Below are positions 1-8,179 of a stretch of DNA of 15,625 nucleotides, piece by piece (position 1 is the first letter of the stretch; every line of letters starts with the position of its first letter). Position numbers and translations under genes: made by a program. The stretch comes from Desulfobacterales bacterium (GTDB lineage: Bacteria > Desulfobacterota > Desulfobacteria > Desulfobacterales > JAFDCJ01): NCBI GenBank assembly GCA_029939875.1, contig JAOZSC010000015.1, forward strand, positions 1-15,625, in the 5' to 3' direction. The notes below the pieces were generated by a model. That model did no database searches and was not told the DNA's origin. It saw only the letters and a list, made by a program, of their open reading frames with translations.

Positions 1-36
1 TGGATTGCTTCAGACAGGAAAAGGCCGGAGGTCGCT

Positions 37-546
37 ATGCTCGAATCGAAATACTTGAAGGACAATATTGAAAATATCCAAAAACTGTTAACCATTCCAG
101 CGCTGCGAAATTTTGAGACCAAAAGTCTTCAGAAACTGCTCCGGTTAAGTAAAATCAGGGAATACGAAGACGGCGAACAAATCATCCAGGAAGGCGACCT
201 GGATCCATGGCTATACTTTTTGCTGGCCGGAAAAATACGGGTCACCAAAGAAGACATGGAAATCAATACAATTGACAAAAAAGGGGAAATTTTCGGCGAA
301 ATGCGGGTCATTGACAGCATGAAGCGCTCGGCCTCTGTACATGCCGTGGGAAAAACCATCTGTCTGGCCGTGGACACCTCCGCCAAAAACCGGCTGTCCG
401 CCCAGGATCCGACGAATGAAAAACTGGACTTTCTGCTTTTGCTCTACCGCATATTTGCCGAATACATGTCGATTCGCCTGCGCGTCACCAACGAGGAACT
501 GATTACCGCTAAAAAGAAAATTAAACGCCTGATAGCAAAGATATGA
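37..546 (+). CDS. Stand-alone cyclic nucleotide-binding domain protein
   Basis: This 169-residue protein is essentially one cNMP-binding (CRP/PKA regulatory-type) beta-barrel, from about residue 20 to 135. Visible hallmarks are the early barrel strands around 'EDGEQIIQEGD', then 'LYFLLAGKIRV', and a phosphate-binding-cassette-like 'GEIFGEM...KRSASVHA', in which the arginine that normally contacts the cyclic phosphate is kept. After the barrel there is only a charged helix rich in Lys and Arg (about residues 145-169). There is no helix-turn-helix, so it is probably not a CRP-type transcription factor but a sensor or regulatory subunit acting on a partner. The start is supported by GGAGG five bases upstream of the ATG. 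Its stop overlaps the start of the next gene (ATGA), which suggests translational coupling with the radical SAM protein. The ligand (cAMP, cGMP or none) cannot be told from the sequence. Confidence 0.88.
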   Translation: MLESKYLKDNIENIQKLLTIPALRNFETKSLQKLLRLSKIREYEDGEQIIQEGDLDPWLYFLLAGKIRVTKEDMEINTIDKKGEIFGEMRVIDSMKRSASVHAVGKTICLAVDTSAKNRLSAQDPTNEKLDFLLLLYRIFAEYMSIRLRVTNEELITAKKKIKRLIAKI

Positions 547-1559
547 CCGCCTCGAAAACCGTTGCTTTTTCCAGAAATTCCACCAACCTTTTCTTCCATA
601 TCCTCACTCGCTGCAACCTCAAATGCCGCCATTGTTATATCAACACCGAGCAGCACGGCAAAAACACCCTGCCGCTTTCCACCATAATCGCCTGGTTGCA
701 AGCATTCAGCGCCAACAGCCGGTCAACCAATCTTATTTTCCTGGGCGGCGAGCCCACGCTGCATCCGGATTTGCCGGTAGCCGTACGGCACGCCCGCCGG
801 TTGGGATTCGCTTCCATCACCATCGACACCAACGGCTACCTGTTCGGCGACATCCTTTCAAAAGTCGATCCCGTGCAGGTGAATTATTTCAGCTTCAGCC
901 TGGACGGGGCCACCCCTGAGACCAATGATGCCATCCGCGGACCGGGAGCTTTTGACGCCTGTCTGTCAGGCATCCGCAACGCCAATGCAATGGGGTTTGC
1001 TACCAGCATGATCTACACCGTCAGCAGCGCCAACATCCATGAACTCGCGTTGATGGAACCGCTGCTGGCCGAGCTGGGTGTCCGCCGATTTTTTATTCAG
1101 GTCATCGGCCTGCGGGGAAAATCCGCCGATCAGCACAGCGTTTCAGGTGGCAAAGAACAGCTCCAGGTTTCCAGAAACCAGTGGCTTCAAACCATTCCCC
1201 CTGTCGCCCGCCAGATTGCCCGACATGGCATCACTGTGACTTTTCCGAAGGTGTATTTGAATGCGGAGGAAAAATTTGAATGCGCCGGGCTGGTGGCGAA
1301 AAATTTTTTTATTTTTCCCAACGGGCGGGTGTACCGCTGCCCGCTTTGCGAGGACTTCCCGATTCACAGCCTGGTTTTTGATAATAACAAACTGGCGCCG
1401 GCCGGCCGGTTGAACGAAAGCGATTTTTTTAAACTCAACATTGCCGAAGGCTGCGTGATGAACAAGCTGATCCAACCTCACAATTTGATCTACTGCAAAG
1501 ATGGAACACCGGAATATAAGATTGCATGTTGCCTGCTAAAAGAAGAAATATGTGTTTGA
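543..1559 (+). CDS. Radical SAM protein with SPASM/twitch-like C-terminal cysteines
   Basis: The 338-residue protein opens with the radical SAM 4Fe-4S motif CxxxCxxC (C24, C28, C31, in 'TRCNLKCRHCY'). It is followed by the SAM-binding 'GGEP' at 68-71, a 'TIDTNGYL' strand near 93-100 and 'SLDGATPE' near 119-126, as in the MoaA/PqqE/AhbC/heme-peptide maturase branch. The C-terminal third has additional cysteines: C247, then C266 and C269 inside 'FPNGRVYRCPLC', then C304, C318, C329, C330 and C337. This layout resembles a SPASM or twitch domain binding one or two auxiliary clusters. Such enzymes usually modify peptides, proteins or tetrapyrroles. No precursor peptide gene is visible beside it, so the substrate is unknown. 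The ATG overlaps the stop of the cNMP-binding gene by four bases (ATGA), so the two proteins are likely made together. Confidence 0.9.
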   Translation: MTASKTVAFSRNSTNLFFHILTRCNLKCRHCYINTEQHGKNTLPLSTIIAWLQAFSANSRSTNLIFLGGEPTLHPDLPVAVRHARRLGFASITIDTNGYLFGDILSKVDPVQVNYFSFSLDGATPETNDAIRGPGAFDACLSGIRNANAMGFATSMIYTVSSANIHELALMEPLLAELGVRRFFIQVIGLRGKSADQHSVSGGKEQLQVSRNQWLQTIPPVARQIARHGITVTFPKVYLNAEEKFECAGLVAKNFFIFPNGRVYRCPLCEDFPIHSLVFDNNKLAPAGRLNESDFFKLNIAEGCVMNKLIQPHNLIYCKDGTPEYKIACCLLKEEICV

Positions 1560-1680
1560 AGACCGCAAACGTTTTACACGCCCCGGTCGATGCCTGCGCT
1601 GTAAAAAATCACCCCTGATGAGCCCTTCTTCTAAAATAGATTCTTGATGTCGATAGCATTCAGATAAATTTTGCGGGACC
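1560..1680. other. Convergent intergenic spacer, no terminator recognised
   Basis: This 121-base spacer separates two genes that face each other. I looked for GC-rich hairpins followed by T-runs on either strand and found none that is convincing. No coding remnant was recognised. Confidence 0.5.
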
Positions 1681-3210
1681 TCACAAGCGCTGCAAAAACG
1701 CACTGCGGGTCATACCAGCGCCGACCGAGTCGAATAAAATCAGTCGGGCCTTTTTCAACTGCTCCACATTGGCGTTGATCTTAAATCCCTGCAGCATGTC
1801 CGGCTCTAATGTGCCCCGGTTCAGATCGTACGGCAAGCGCTGCATGCAAACCACCGAGCAGTTACCGCGTTCATGAACGTTGGTGATTAATTTATTCGCA
1901 ACTAAGTCGGCCACCATTTTTTTTTTCTCCGGCAGGTCGTGGTCCAGAACCTGGTCCAGAGTCAAGGGAATCATGGCAAAATTTGCCTGGTGCTCGATAA
2001 TAAGGTCAATATCTTCAACTTTGATGCCATTGGCAAAAAACAGCTGGCCTAAAAGGTTTTTCGCTCCACGGGTGGCATATAAAAACACACCTTTGCCATC
2101 CATGTCACCAAAGATATCATCGCCATCGGGCAGGGCCTGGATATAATCGGCAAAGCAGCCATGGGTGTGTGTGAGGGTGTCGATAATCCCTTTTTGCGGC
2201 CTTGCAAAAGTGTAGTTCGCCCCTTTATGCAGGGCGATGATACCGGAATCAGGGGTTAGATAAACAGAAATGACATTTTTATATTTGCCGGACTGTACAT
2301 ATGCCCGGGCGATTTGTTCAACCCGTTGCGGGTTTGCATCCAGGGTCATGATATCATAAGCGAAAGAATTTATGTGTTGGTCGTAAAACTCGAGGGCTTC
2401 TCTGAACCGTTTAAACGTTCCGGCGACGGCCGGCTCCGGATGCATCAGTTCTGTAAGCGCGTGCTGTACCCGTGCCGCGGTGGCCGGGACCCTGTAAGCA
2501 AGATTGCCCAGCTGATTGTCGATGATAATTCCGTCAATTTTGTGCTTTGCTTTTGATTTAAGTATTTCCAGGGCTGTTTCTAAAACAGGATCTTCTTTGA
2601 CGGTGAATTCACTTCGCTGCAGGAGCGAATACTGCCCCTGCGCCTTGCCGTTGCCCCCGGTTTTCAGTGCGGTTGCCAAAGAATCGTCACCGAAAAGAAT
2701 GTTGGCCGTATCGCCCGGCTTGAACGCTTTGGCCCGGTGAAGATTTTCAGCCCCGATGATAATCGATAAATCTTCCGGCTTGAGATAACCGGTCAGCGAG
2801 AGCATAAAAACAAGTTCAACAGCGACATTAAATCCGGGGCAGCCGGCATACAGGTCCATTACGAGTGCCTGGGGACATTGCCGGCGAACAAGCTCATAGG
2901 GAAATCGGACCAGGGGACCGGGGTCGTACTTATCATCTCCCACGTTGGTGGCCCCGATGATCAGCTTGATCCGGCTGCAATCGATACCGGAAGTGTCCAG
3001 CAGGTCCTGCAGGGCGATCACACCAATGCGCTCCTCGGTTCCGGCCACCATCCGGGTGCGCACCCCCATGCGCTGCTCGATGGTTTTATGGTTGACGGGA
3101 ATTCCGCCCTTAAACGTCAGCCCTTTTTTTTCGTAAATCGAGTTGTCTACCCGGGTGCCGCCGTTCCACGCGCCGTAAGCAATAATTTGTAAGATCGATT
3201 TTCGTGTCAT
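1681..3210 (-). CDS. Long KAS III (FabH-like) 3-oxoacyl synthase family protein
   Basis: From the chosen start the protein has 509 residues, with the thiolase fold typical of 3-oxoacyl-ACP synthase III and related enzymes. The catalytic cysteine is C124 in 'LYAGCPGFNVAVEL', the histidine is H407 in 'IIEHQANFAM', and the asparagine is N450 in 'HERGNCSVV', which together give the Cys-His-Asn triad of a condensing enzyme. The C-terminus 'ILFDSVGAGMTRSAF' matches the usual closing glycine-rich strand. FabH is normally about 320 residues. The extra length sits mostly between 'FGDDSLATALKTGG' (about 173-186) and the H407 strand. Its acyl substrate is unknown; it may act in specialised fatty acid, polyketide-like or hydrocarbon synthesis. 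The frame stays open 22 codons further upstream, but that leader runs through the inverted repeat and looks non-coding, so the ATG ending at 3210 was preferred although its ribosome site is weak. It is last in a four-gene minus-strand run. Confidence 0.85.
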   Translation of the reverse strand: MTRKSILQIIAYGAWNGGTRVDNSIYEKKGLTFKGGIPVNHKTIEQRMGVRTRMVAGTEERIGVIALQDLLDTSGIDCSRIKLIIGATNVGDDKYDPGPLVRFPYELVRRQCPQALVMDLYAGCPGFNVAVELVFMLSLTGYLKPEDLSIIIGAENLHRAKAFKPGDTANILFGDDSLATALKTGGNGKAQGQYSLLQRSEFTVKEDPVLETALEILKSKAKHKIDGIIIDNQLGNLAYRVPATAARVQHALTELMHPEPAVAGTFKRFREALEFYDQHINSFAYDIMTLDANPQRVEQIARAYVQSGKYKNVISVYLTPDSGIIALHKGANYTFARPQKGIIDTLTHTHGCFADYIQALPDGDDIFGDMDGKGVFLYATRGAKNLLGQLFFANGIKVEDIDLIIEHQANFAMIPLTLDQVLDHDLPEKKKMVADLVANKLITNVHERGNCSVVCMQRLPYDLNRGTLEPDMLQGFKINANVEQLKKARLILFDSVGAGMTRSAFLQRL

Positions 3211-3248
3211 TGAAAGTATTCGTCCCACCCAGATAAACCGGAAAAGTT

Positions 3249-3321
3249 GCCACAACGGCCCAAAGACACAAAGCAAAACGATTTGCTATAATTTATCCTT
3301 GTGTTTTGGTGACTTGGTGGC
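3249..3321. repeat. Imperfect inverted repeat (CACCAAG/AAAGACACAAAG type)
   Basis: The left arm is 3249-3272 and the right arm 3298-3321, around a 25-base AT-rich loop. By hand, 17 of 24 positions pair without gaps. The arms contain the 'CAAAGACACAAAG' and 'CTTGGTGGC' words that I associate with dispersed intergenic palindromes in many environmental bacterial genomes; that link is from memory and was not searched. It lies in the 137-base gap between the YchF-like gene and the KAS III-like gene. It could affect mRNA stability or processing between the two, or it may simply be a dispersed repeat copy. Confidence 0.55.
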
Positions 3322-3347
3322 GAAAAAGTTTTGCCATCAAATTCAAG

Positions 3348-4382
3348 TTATACATTAAAACGAAAATTAATGATGTCGCCGTCCGCAACGGTATAGGTTT
3401 TTCCCTCCAGCCGGACGGTTCCCTTTTTTCGGGCCGCGGCATAGGATCCGGCGTCCAGCAAATCGTCATATGCCAGAACTTCGGCGCGGATAAAGCCTTT
3501 TTTTATGTCCGAATGAATTGCCTCGGCCGCCTCCACCGCGGCAGTTTCCCCTTTAATCGTCCAGGCCCGAACTTCATCCTCTCCGACGGTAAAAAAGGAG
3601 ATCAGTCCCATAAGTTCGTAGGATTTACGGATGACCTTGTCCATGGCAGATTCGCTGATGTTGAATTCACTCAGAAAATCGGCGGCTTCTTCGGCTGCCA
3701 TCTGGGCCAGTTCCTGCTCCAGCTTGCCCCGGATGACGATGCAGTTTTCCGTGTCGGTCAGATGGCTGATCTGCGGTGTCCGATCGTCCTCATCGTCGTT
3801 GTTGAACAGCACCAGCATCGGGCGGGCGGACAACAGCGCAAAGCCCCTCAATTTGCGGGCCGCTGCCAGATCCGCCACCCTTCGCAGGGGAATCTCGTTT
3901 TCAAGGTTTTGGCGGCAGGCGTTTAAAAGGGTCTGCTCTTCAGTATCCGTCTTTTTGCCGCGCTTGCGGTCCAGTTCAATACGTTCCAGGCGCTTTTCCA
4001 CCACCACCAGGTCCGACAGGATCAGATCCTGGTCCAGGTTCAAAAAATCCCGGTAGACTGAAGGGGGTTCAAAGCCGGCGGCAGCGTGGTTGCGGATGAC
4101 ATGGATCAATGCATCGCAATCCCTGGCAGCCATCCAGGGGTTTCGATCCCCGGCATGGTCGTTCTGTCTGCCGGCGGTGGCGGGAAGAAAATACTCCAGG
4201 CGGGCATAAATGGTCTTTTGCGGTCGGTACATGGCACTTAAGGTGTCAATGCGCTTGTCCGGGACCTGGATGGTGGCGATGCGATCGTCACTGCCGTGAG
4301 CCGGCCCGGTCACGCCTCCTGTCAGGGCTTCAAAAACAGTTGATTTGCCGGATTGCGGCAGGCCGATAATTCCAAGTTTCAT
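3348..4382 (-). CDS. Divergent YchF/Obg-family GTPase with DUF933/TGS C-terminus
   Basis: The 344-residue protein begins like YchF (OLA1), with a P-loop at residues 7-15 (GLPQSGKST). Its last ~90 residues carry the very conserved YchF TGS/DUF933 signature, including 'FFTVGEDEVRAWTIKG', 'AAEAIHSDIKKGFIRAEV' and the closing 'DGDIINFRFNV'. YchF proteins are about 363 residues and bind ribosomes or translation factors. Two features are unusual. The G3 site that reads D-x-A-G in YchF appears here as 'LPATAG' (about 66-71), without the Asp. The base-specificity motif is 'FNNDDED' near 203-209, which is neither a clean NKxD nor the YchF NxxE. It is therefore probably a paralogue and not the housekeeping YchF. 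The start at 'MKLGIIGLP' is the family's normal one; a GTG seven codons upstream (4403) is an alternative. It lies 62 bases downstream of the AsmA-like gene. Confidence 0.87.
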   Translation of the reverse strand: MKLGIIGLPQSGKSTVFEALTGGVTGPAHGSDDRIATIQVPDKRIDTLSAMYRPQKTIYARLEYFLPATAGRQNDHAGDRNPWMAARDCDALIHVIRNHAAAGFEPPSVYRDFLNLDQDLILSDLVVVEKRLERIELDRKRGKKTDTEEQTLLNACRQNLENEIPLRRVADLAAARKLRGFALLSARPMLVLFNNDDEDDRTPQISHLTDTENCIVIRGKLEQELAQMAAEEAADFLSEFNISESAMDKVIRKSYELMGLISFFTVGEDEVRAWTIKGETAAVEAAEAIHSDIKKGFIRAEVLAYDDLLDAGSYAAARKKGTVRLEGKTYTVADGDIINFRFNV

Positions 4383-4444
4383 GACGCTATTTTCTATCCT
4401 CACTCGTCCCGCTCATGCTCACCTGCCCTTTCGAACGATTTTTC

Positions 4445-6445
4445 TCATTGGCCTAAAAGTCCCTTGAGCACATTCTTTGCGTCTTTTTCAAGCGGTTGCA
4501 GCTCTTTTGGCTTGAATATTTTTTTGACTTCTTTTGATTCGAATATTTCTTTTTCAATTTTCTGCTTGGCGGCCGCACTGAGATCCGGGCGAAACGTGGG
4601 AGCGGAAAAAGTTCCCGCGACCAGCACCGGCACCATGATTCCCGCTCGCTGCTGGTCGTCTCCCTGGCCCTTAATGCTGGCCACCACTTTGGGTTGCACG
4701 CGAAAATCAAGGGTTTCTTTTACCAGGTCAGCGCTTCCGGCGGCGGTCACCCGGACGAAAGGCGACTTGAGGATGCTCTGCGGGGTGTTGACAACACCGT
4801 TTCTAATCGTAAAGGGCACTGACAACTCGGCAAAATCGGTTTTCGGGCGCTGCTGGCCGGATTCGGCCAGGCCGAAAGCCGATGCGACATTGCGCACCAT
4901 GGCGGACAGATCAATGCCGATGATGGCACCGTCTTCAAAGCGCAGCAGCCCTTTGCCGTTGAGCGTTTTTTTAATATACTTCGGTTCATCGCCGGCCATG
5001 GTCAGCTGGATGTCAGCACGGGTCTGGCCCTCCAGAATATCTTTTCCCATCACATCCTGCAGCAGGGGGCCAACTTGAATATTGCCGGCCTTAAGGTTCA
5101 GGCTGGTTCGGGGAACGTCCCGGGAAACGTTCAACGATGCTTTGCCGGCAACGTTTCCCCGGTACAGGTTCAGCTGCATGGGATCCAGGGTAAACAGGCC
5201 GTTTTTGGCCTTGACCTGGAGCAGGATGTCCTCAAGGTGCGCTTTTTTGACCACCAGCTTGCCGATCTTTAAACGTCCGTCCAGAATCATCCGTCGCAAG
5301 GGGGTGTAGTCGGTTTTTGTCTTTACGGCTTTGGCACTGCCGGCCGAAGGCTGTGACGACGCCTTTCTGTCAGTCCCCGCCGCAGATTCGGTTTTTTCCG
5401 GTAGATAACGGTCTAAGTCTATCTGATCCAGAACAAAATCAAATTTGATCTTGGGCCGGGAAAATTCAGACGCTGCGGCTGAAAAATCCAGCCGGGATTG
5501 ATCCAGGTGCACAACCCCGTTGGAAAGAATTGCGCTGCCCGCATCGGCCTTCACATGGGCCTTAAAAGACAGGCTGCTGACCGCCTTCGGATCTGAAGTT
5601 CGCACTGGAAAGGGTTGTCCTAAGGCCTGGGCCAGTTTGCGCGGTGAAAATTCGGCCACCGTGACATTCAGCTCCACCCCTGGCGTAGCCGCCGGATTTT
5701 CAATCTTGCCTTTGAGCTGGACCACCAGTTGTTCGAGGGCCGTAATGGACAGATCCAGTGGAATACTGCCGATTTTAAGGCCCTTGCCCACCGGGCCCAC
5801 CGTCCCTTCCAGCGCCAGCGGTTTATTGTCTACACGAGCGGAAAACTTCAGCCCCACGGGACGCTCCAGGGAAACATCTTTCAGGGCTAAAGCAATATCC
5901 GTGATCTCTTTGCGAGTGCCGGTGGTGTGGTCGATCCACAGCACGGAGCCGTTTTTAATGGAAAACTCGCCCACCGTCAGGGCACTGATGGGAAACGGGC
6001 TGCCGCTGCCGGTCGGTCCCTGGGGAGCTTCTTTTGACGTTGATTTTTTCGACTGCTGCCAGTTGCCGCGGTTATTTTTATTTTTAACCAGCACGATTCG
6101 CGGCTGGTTTAAAACAAAGCGTTTGATCTGAATGTCTTTGGAAAGCAGCGGCAGCAGTTTAATGCGGACCTCAAAAGATTTAACCGTGACAAAATCTTTT
6201 TCGGCAAATCCCGCAGGATTTCCCAGGCGCAGGTCGGAAAACGACAGCCCGGCCCATGGAAAAAGGGAAAGACGCAAATCGTCGCCCACCGAAAAGGACC
6301 GCCCGGTTGCCTGGGCCACCTTGTTTTCCAGTGCCGGTTTGTATTTTTGAACGTCAACAAACAGTGGAATTAGCAACAGGGCGGCAATGACAATCACCAC
6401 CAGGCAGCCGGCGATGACAGCGCCCCATTTTACAAAGGATTTCAT
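4445..6445 (-). CDS. AsmA family protein
   Basis: The 666-residue protein starts with a short basic N-terminus and one hydrophobic membrane segment at about residues 8-30. It continues with the classic AsmA opening, including 'VDVQKYKPALENKVAQATGR' and 'LSLFPWAGLSFSDLRLGNPAGF'. The rest is the long beta-rich repeat region expected to lie in the periplasm. The AsmA-like C-terminal block spans about 430-610, with 'LNLKAGNIQVGPLLQDVMGKD' and a final 'VPVLVAGTFSAPTFRPDL'. AsmA-like proteins are inner-membrane-anchored bridge-like proteins linked to outer-membrane assembly and phospholipid transport. A basic, Ser/Lys/Pro-rich linker occurs around residues 125-150 and another near 355-375. The start is backed by AGGGGAAG a few bases upstream of the ATG. 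It follows the S1-like gene by 85 bases on the same strand. Confidence 0.9.
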   Translation of the reverse strand: MKSFVKWGAVIAGCLVVIVIAALLLIPLFVDVQKYKPALENKVAQATGRSFSVGDDLRLSLFPWAGLSFSDLRLGNPAGFAEKDFVTVKSFEVRIKLLPLLSKDIQIKRFVLNQPRIVLVKNKNNRGNWQQSKKSTSKEAPQGPTGSGSPFPISALTVGEFSIKNGSVLWIDHTTGTRKEITDIALALKDVSLERPVGLKFSARVDNKPLALEGTVGPVGKGLKIGSIPLDLSITALEQLVVQLKGKIENPAATPGVELNVTVAEFSPRKLAQALGQPFPVRTSDPKAVSSLSFKAHVKADAGSAILSNGVVHLDQSRLDFSAAASEFSRPKIKFDFVLDQIDLDRYLPEKTESAAGTDRKASSQPSAGSAKAVKTKTDYTPLRRMILDGRLKIGKLVVKKAHLEDILLQVKAKNGLFTLDPMQLNLYRGNVAGKASLNVSRDVPRTSLNLKAGNIQVGPLLQDVMGKDILEGQTRADIQLTMAGDEPKYIKKTLNGKGLLRFEDGAIIGIDLSAMVRNVASAFGLAESGQQRPKTDFAELSVPFTIRNGVVNTPQSILKSPFVRVTAAGSADLVKETLDFRVQPKVVASIKGQGDDQQRAGIMVPVLVAGTFSAPTFRPDLSAAAKQKIEKEIFESKEVKKIFKPKELQPLEKDAKNVLKGLLGQ

Positions 6446-6530
6446 GATCTTCCCCTTTCAGCGGTTTTCTACTCAATCTAGACACTCGAAACACCGGCGT
6501 CAAGCTTGCCGGCTGGCGGGCCGCTCCAGG

Positions 6531-7991
6531 TCAATGGTCTTTTTTACGATCCAGGGCGTGCTGCAGCTCTTCCCCCAGCGACCCCAGGGAAGATGCGGAT
6601 CCACTGGCAAAGGACTGCCAGTTGCGTTCATCGGCGGTGTTGCCGGGTGCCAGGGTAATTCTTCTTTCCAGCGCGTTGATGGCTTCAATTATCACCGGAA
6701 TCGCATCGCCGGACTTCAGCTTTTCAATCTGTGACACCCCCTGGAGCCTGCTGAGATTGGACTTCGGCAACAGTCCGGTGATCCCGGGCTCCAGGGTGAC
6801 AAAATAGCCGAATTTTTCCTTTTTTTCCAGAAGGCCTTCCAGCGCCTGGCCAACGGAATATTTTTCGGTCACATCGATCCAGGGATCCCCCTCGGCATCG
6901 CGTATGCTCAAAGACAGCCGCCTTTTGTCGGCATCGATCTGTTTTACCATCACCGACACGGCCTCCCCGGGATTGACGACATCTTCGGGCTTCATCACCC
7001 GCTTTTTATAACTCATTTCACTGATGTGCACCAGCCCCTCGATGCCGGGGGCCACTTCAACAAAGGCCCCGAAATCCGCCAGGTGGGTGACAACCCCCCG
7101 GAGCTTGTCCCCCACGTGAAAATTATCTTCGACATGCAGCCAGGGGTCTTCAGTGAGCCGTTTCATGGACAGGGCGATTTTCAGCAGCCCGGGTTTTGGC
7201 CCGGGTTCGATACCGATGACCTTGACCCGCACGGCATCGCCAACAGCGGCCATAGCCTCAGGGGCGACGGTTTTTGACCAATTCATCTCGGAGATGTGAA
7301 CCATGCCTTCCACACCGTCTGCCAGGTGCACAAAAACACCGTAAGGCATGATCCGGCTGACCGTGCCGTCCATAACCGAGTCAAGCGACAGGGTCTCATA
7401 AAATTGCTTGCGGACTTCTTCCTGCTGTCGGGCCAGCAACGCCCGCCGGGACACAACGATGTTGCGGCCCCGTTCTTCAAATTGCAAAATTAAAAAAGTT
7501 AAGGTCTGGCCGACATATTCGGAGCCCTCCTCGATGAAAATGATGTCCATCTGGCTTATCGGGCAGAAGGCTTTGCGCTGCAGCACCTCCACTTGAAAGC
7601 CGCCTTTGCATGTTTCCGTGACTTTTCCCTCAACGGGAATTTGCCTTTCATGGGCTTCTTGAAGCATGTTCAATCCGCCGATGCCTGACACCGCTTTCGA
7701 CAGCTTGATTTCCTCATCACTCAGGGCCACAACATACAGCTCCAGTTCGTCTCCTTCGGCAAGCGTCATCTGCTGGTTGTCATCCAGTAATTCGGCCTTG
7801 TCCACGATCCCGTCAATCTTGGTGCCGGTATCGACGAAAACGGAATCCCTGCCGATGGAGACAATTTTACCGCGAATCTTATCCCCGATGCCGATTTCAA
7901 TCTCCGCCCGGGGGCTGTAAGCGTCAAGCATTTCGGCAAAGCTCAATTTTTTTTCATCATCGTTGTCATCGGGTTTTGTTGGATCTGTCAT
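6531..7991 (-). CDS. S1 RNA-binding domain protein (ribosomal protein S1-like, five S1 domains)
   Basis: The 486-residue acidic protein consists mainly of OB-fold S1 domains. I can place five: about 33-100 ('[20 protein letters not shown]'), 115-187 ('[18 protein letters not shown]'), 205-278 ('[20 protein letters not shown]'), 293-363 ('[20 protein letters not shown]') and 381-446 ('[20 protein letters not shown]'). Domains three and four hold the most canonical 'EGMVHISEM' / 'EGLVHISEM' cores. The first ~30 residues and the Ser-rich tail look disordered. Full S1 of Gram-negative bacteria has six domains and about 560 residues, so this may be a shorter S1 paralogue that binds mRNA or regulates translation rather than the main ribosomal protein. 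It is the first gene of the minus-strand run. A GAAAGGCAG ribosome site lies about ten bases upstream of the ATG. Confidence 0.88.
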   Translation of the reverse strand: MTDPTKPDDNDDEKKLSFAEMLDAYSPRAEIEIGIGDKIRGKIVSIGRDSVFVDTGTKIDGIVDKAELLDDNQQMTLAEGDELELYVVALSDEEIKLSKAVSGIGGLNMLQEAHERQIPVEGKVTETCKGGFQVEVLQRKAFCPISQMDIIFIEEGSEYVGQTLTFLILQFEERGRNIVVSRRALLARQQEEVRKQFYETLSLDSVMDGTVSRIMPYGVFVHLADGVEGMVHISEMNWSKTVAPEAMAAVGDAVRVKVIGIEPGPKPGLLKIALSMKRLTEDPWLHVEDNFHVGDKLRGVVTHLADFGAFVEVAPGIEGLVHISEMSYKKRVMKPEDVVNPGEAVSVMVKQIDADKRRLSLSIRDAEGDPWIDVTEKYSVGQALEGLLEKKEKFGYFVTLEPGITGLLPKSNLSRLQGVSQIEKLKSGDAIPVIIEAINALERRITLAPGNTADERNWQSFASGSASSLGSLGEELQHALDRKKDH

Positions 7992-8119
7992 GATTGCAAC
8001 TGCCTTTCGCTCAATTAGGGTTCTACCTTGTTTATGATCAGTTATCAGGGGTTCAAAGCATTTTCAAGCAGATTGTAGACGGAATCGGCAAAATATTGAA
8101 GCTGCCATCCTATCGTCCA

Positions 8120-8146
8120 TTGACAAAGTCACGAGCATAAGATAAT
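8120..8146 (+). promoter_or_regulatory. Possible sigma-70 promoter upstream of the remnant and htpX
   Basis: A consensus TTGACA at 8120-8125 is followed by GATAAT at 8141-8146, five of six matching TATAAT, but with a short 15-base spacer. A 17-base spacing would instead use the poor hexamer TAATTT at 8143-8148. It is the best plus-strand promoter-like pair I see ahead of htpX, although the distance to the htpX start is nearly 300 bases. Confidence 0.3.
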
Positions 8147-8179
8147 TTCCATTACAATTCGAACAGTTATATAACACGA

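Noticed and set aside
3287..3292. Perfect TATAAT on the plus strand
   Set aside because: No -35-like hexamer lies 16-18 bases upstream, no plus-strand gene follows, and it falls in the loop of the inverted repeat.
3306..3926. A 206-codon plus-strand open frame
   Set aside because: It lies antisense to the YchF-like gene, whose own frame shows clear family motifs. The plus-strand translation resembles no family and has no ribosome site.
5520..6131. A 203-codon plus-strand open frame
   Set aside because: It is antisense to the AsmA-like gene, with low-complexity Ser/Arg/Pro-rich composition typical of shadow frames.
6480..6525. GCCGG-rich hairpin between the S1-like and AsmA-like genes as a terminator
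   Set aside because: The stem is about five base pairs and no U-run follows on the minus strand; the genes remain likely cotranscribed.
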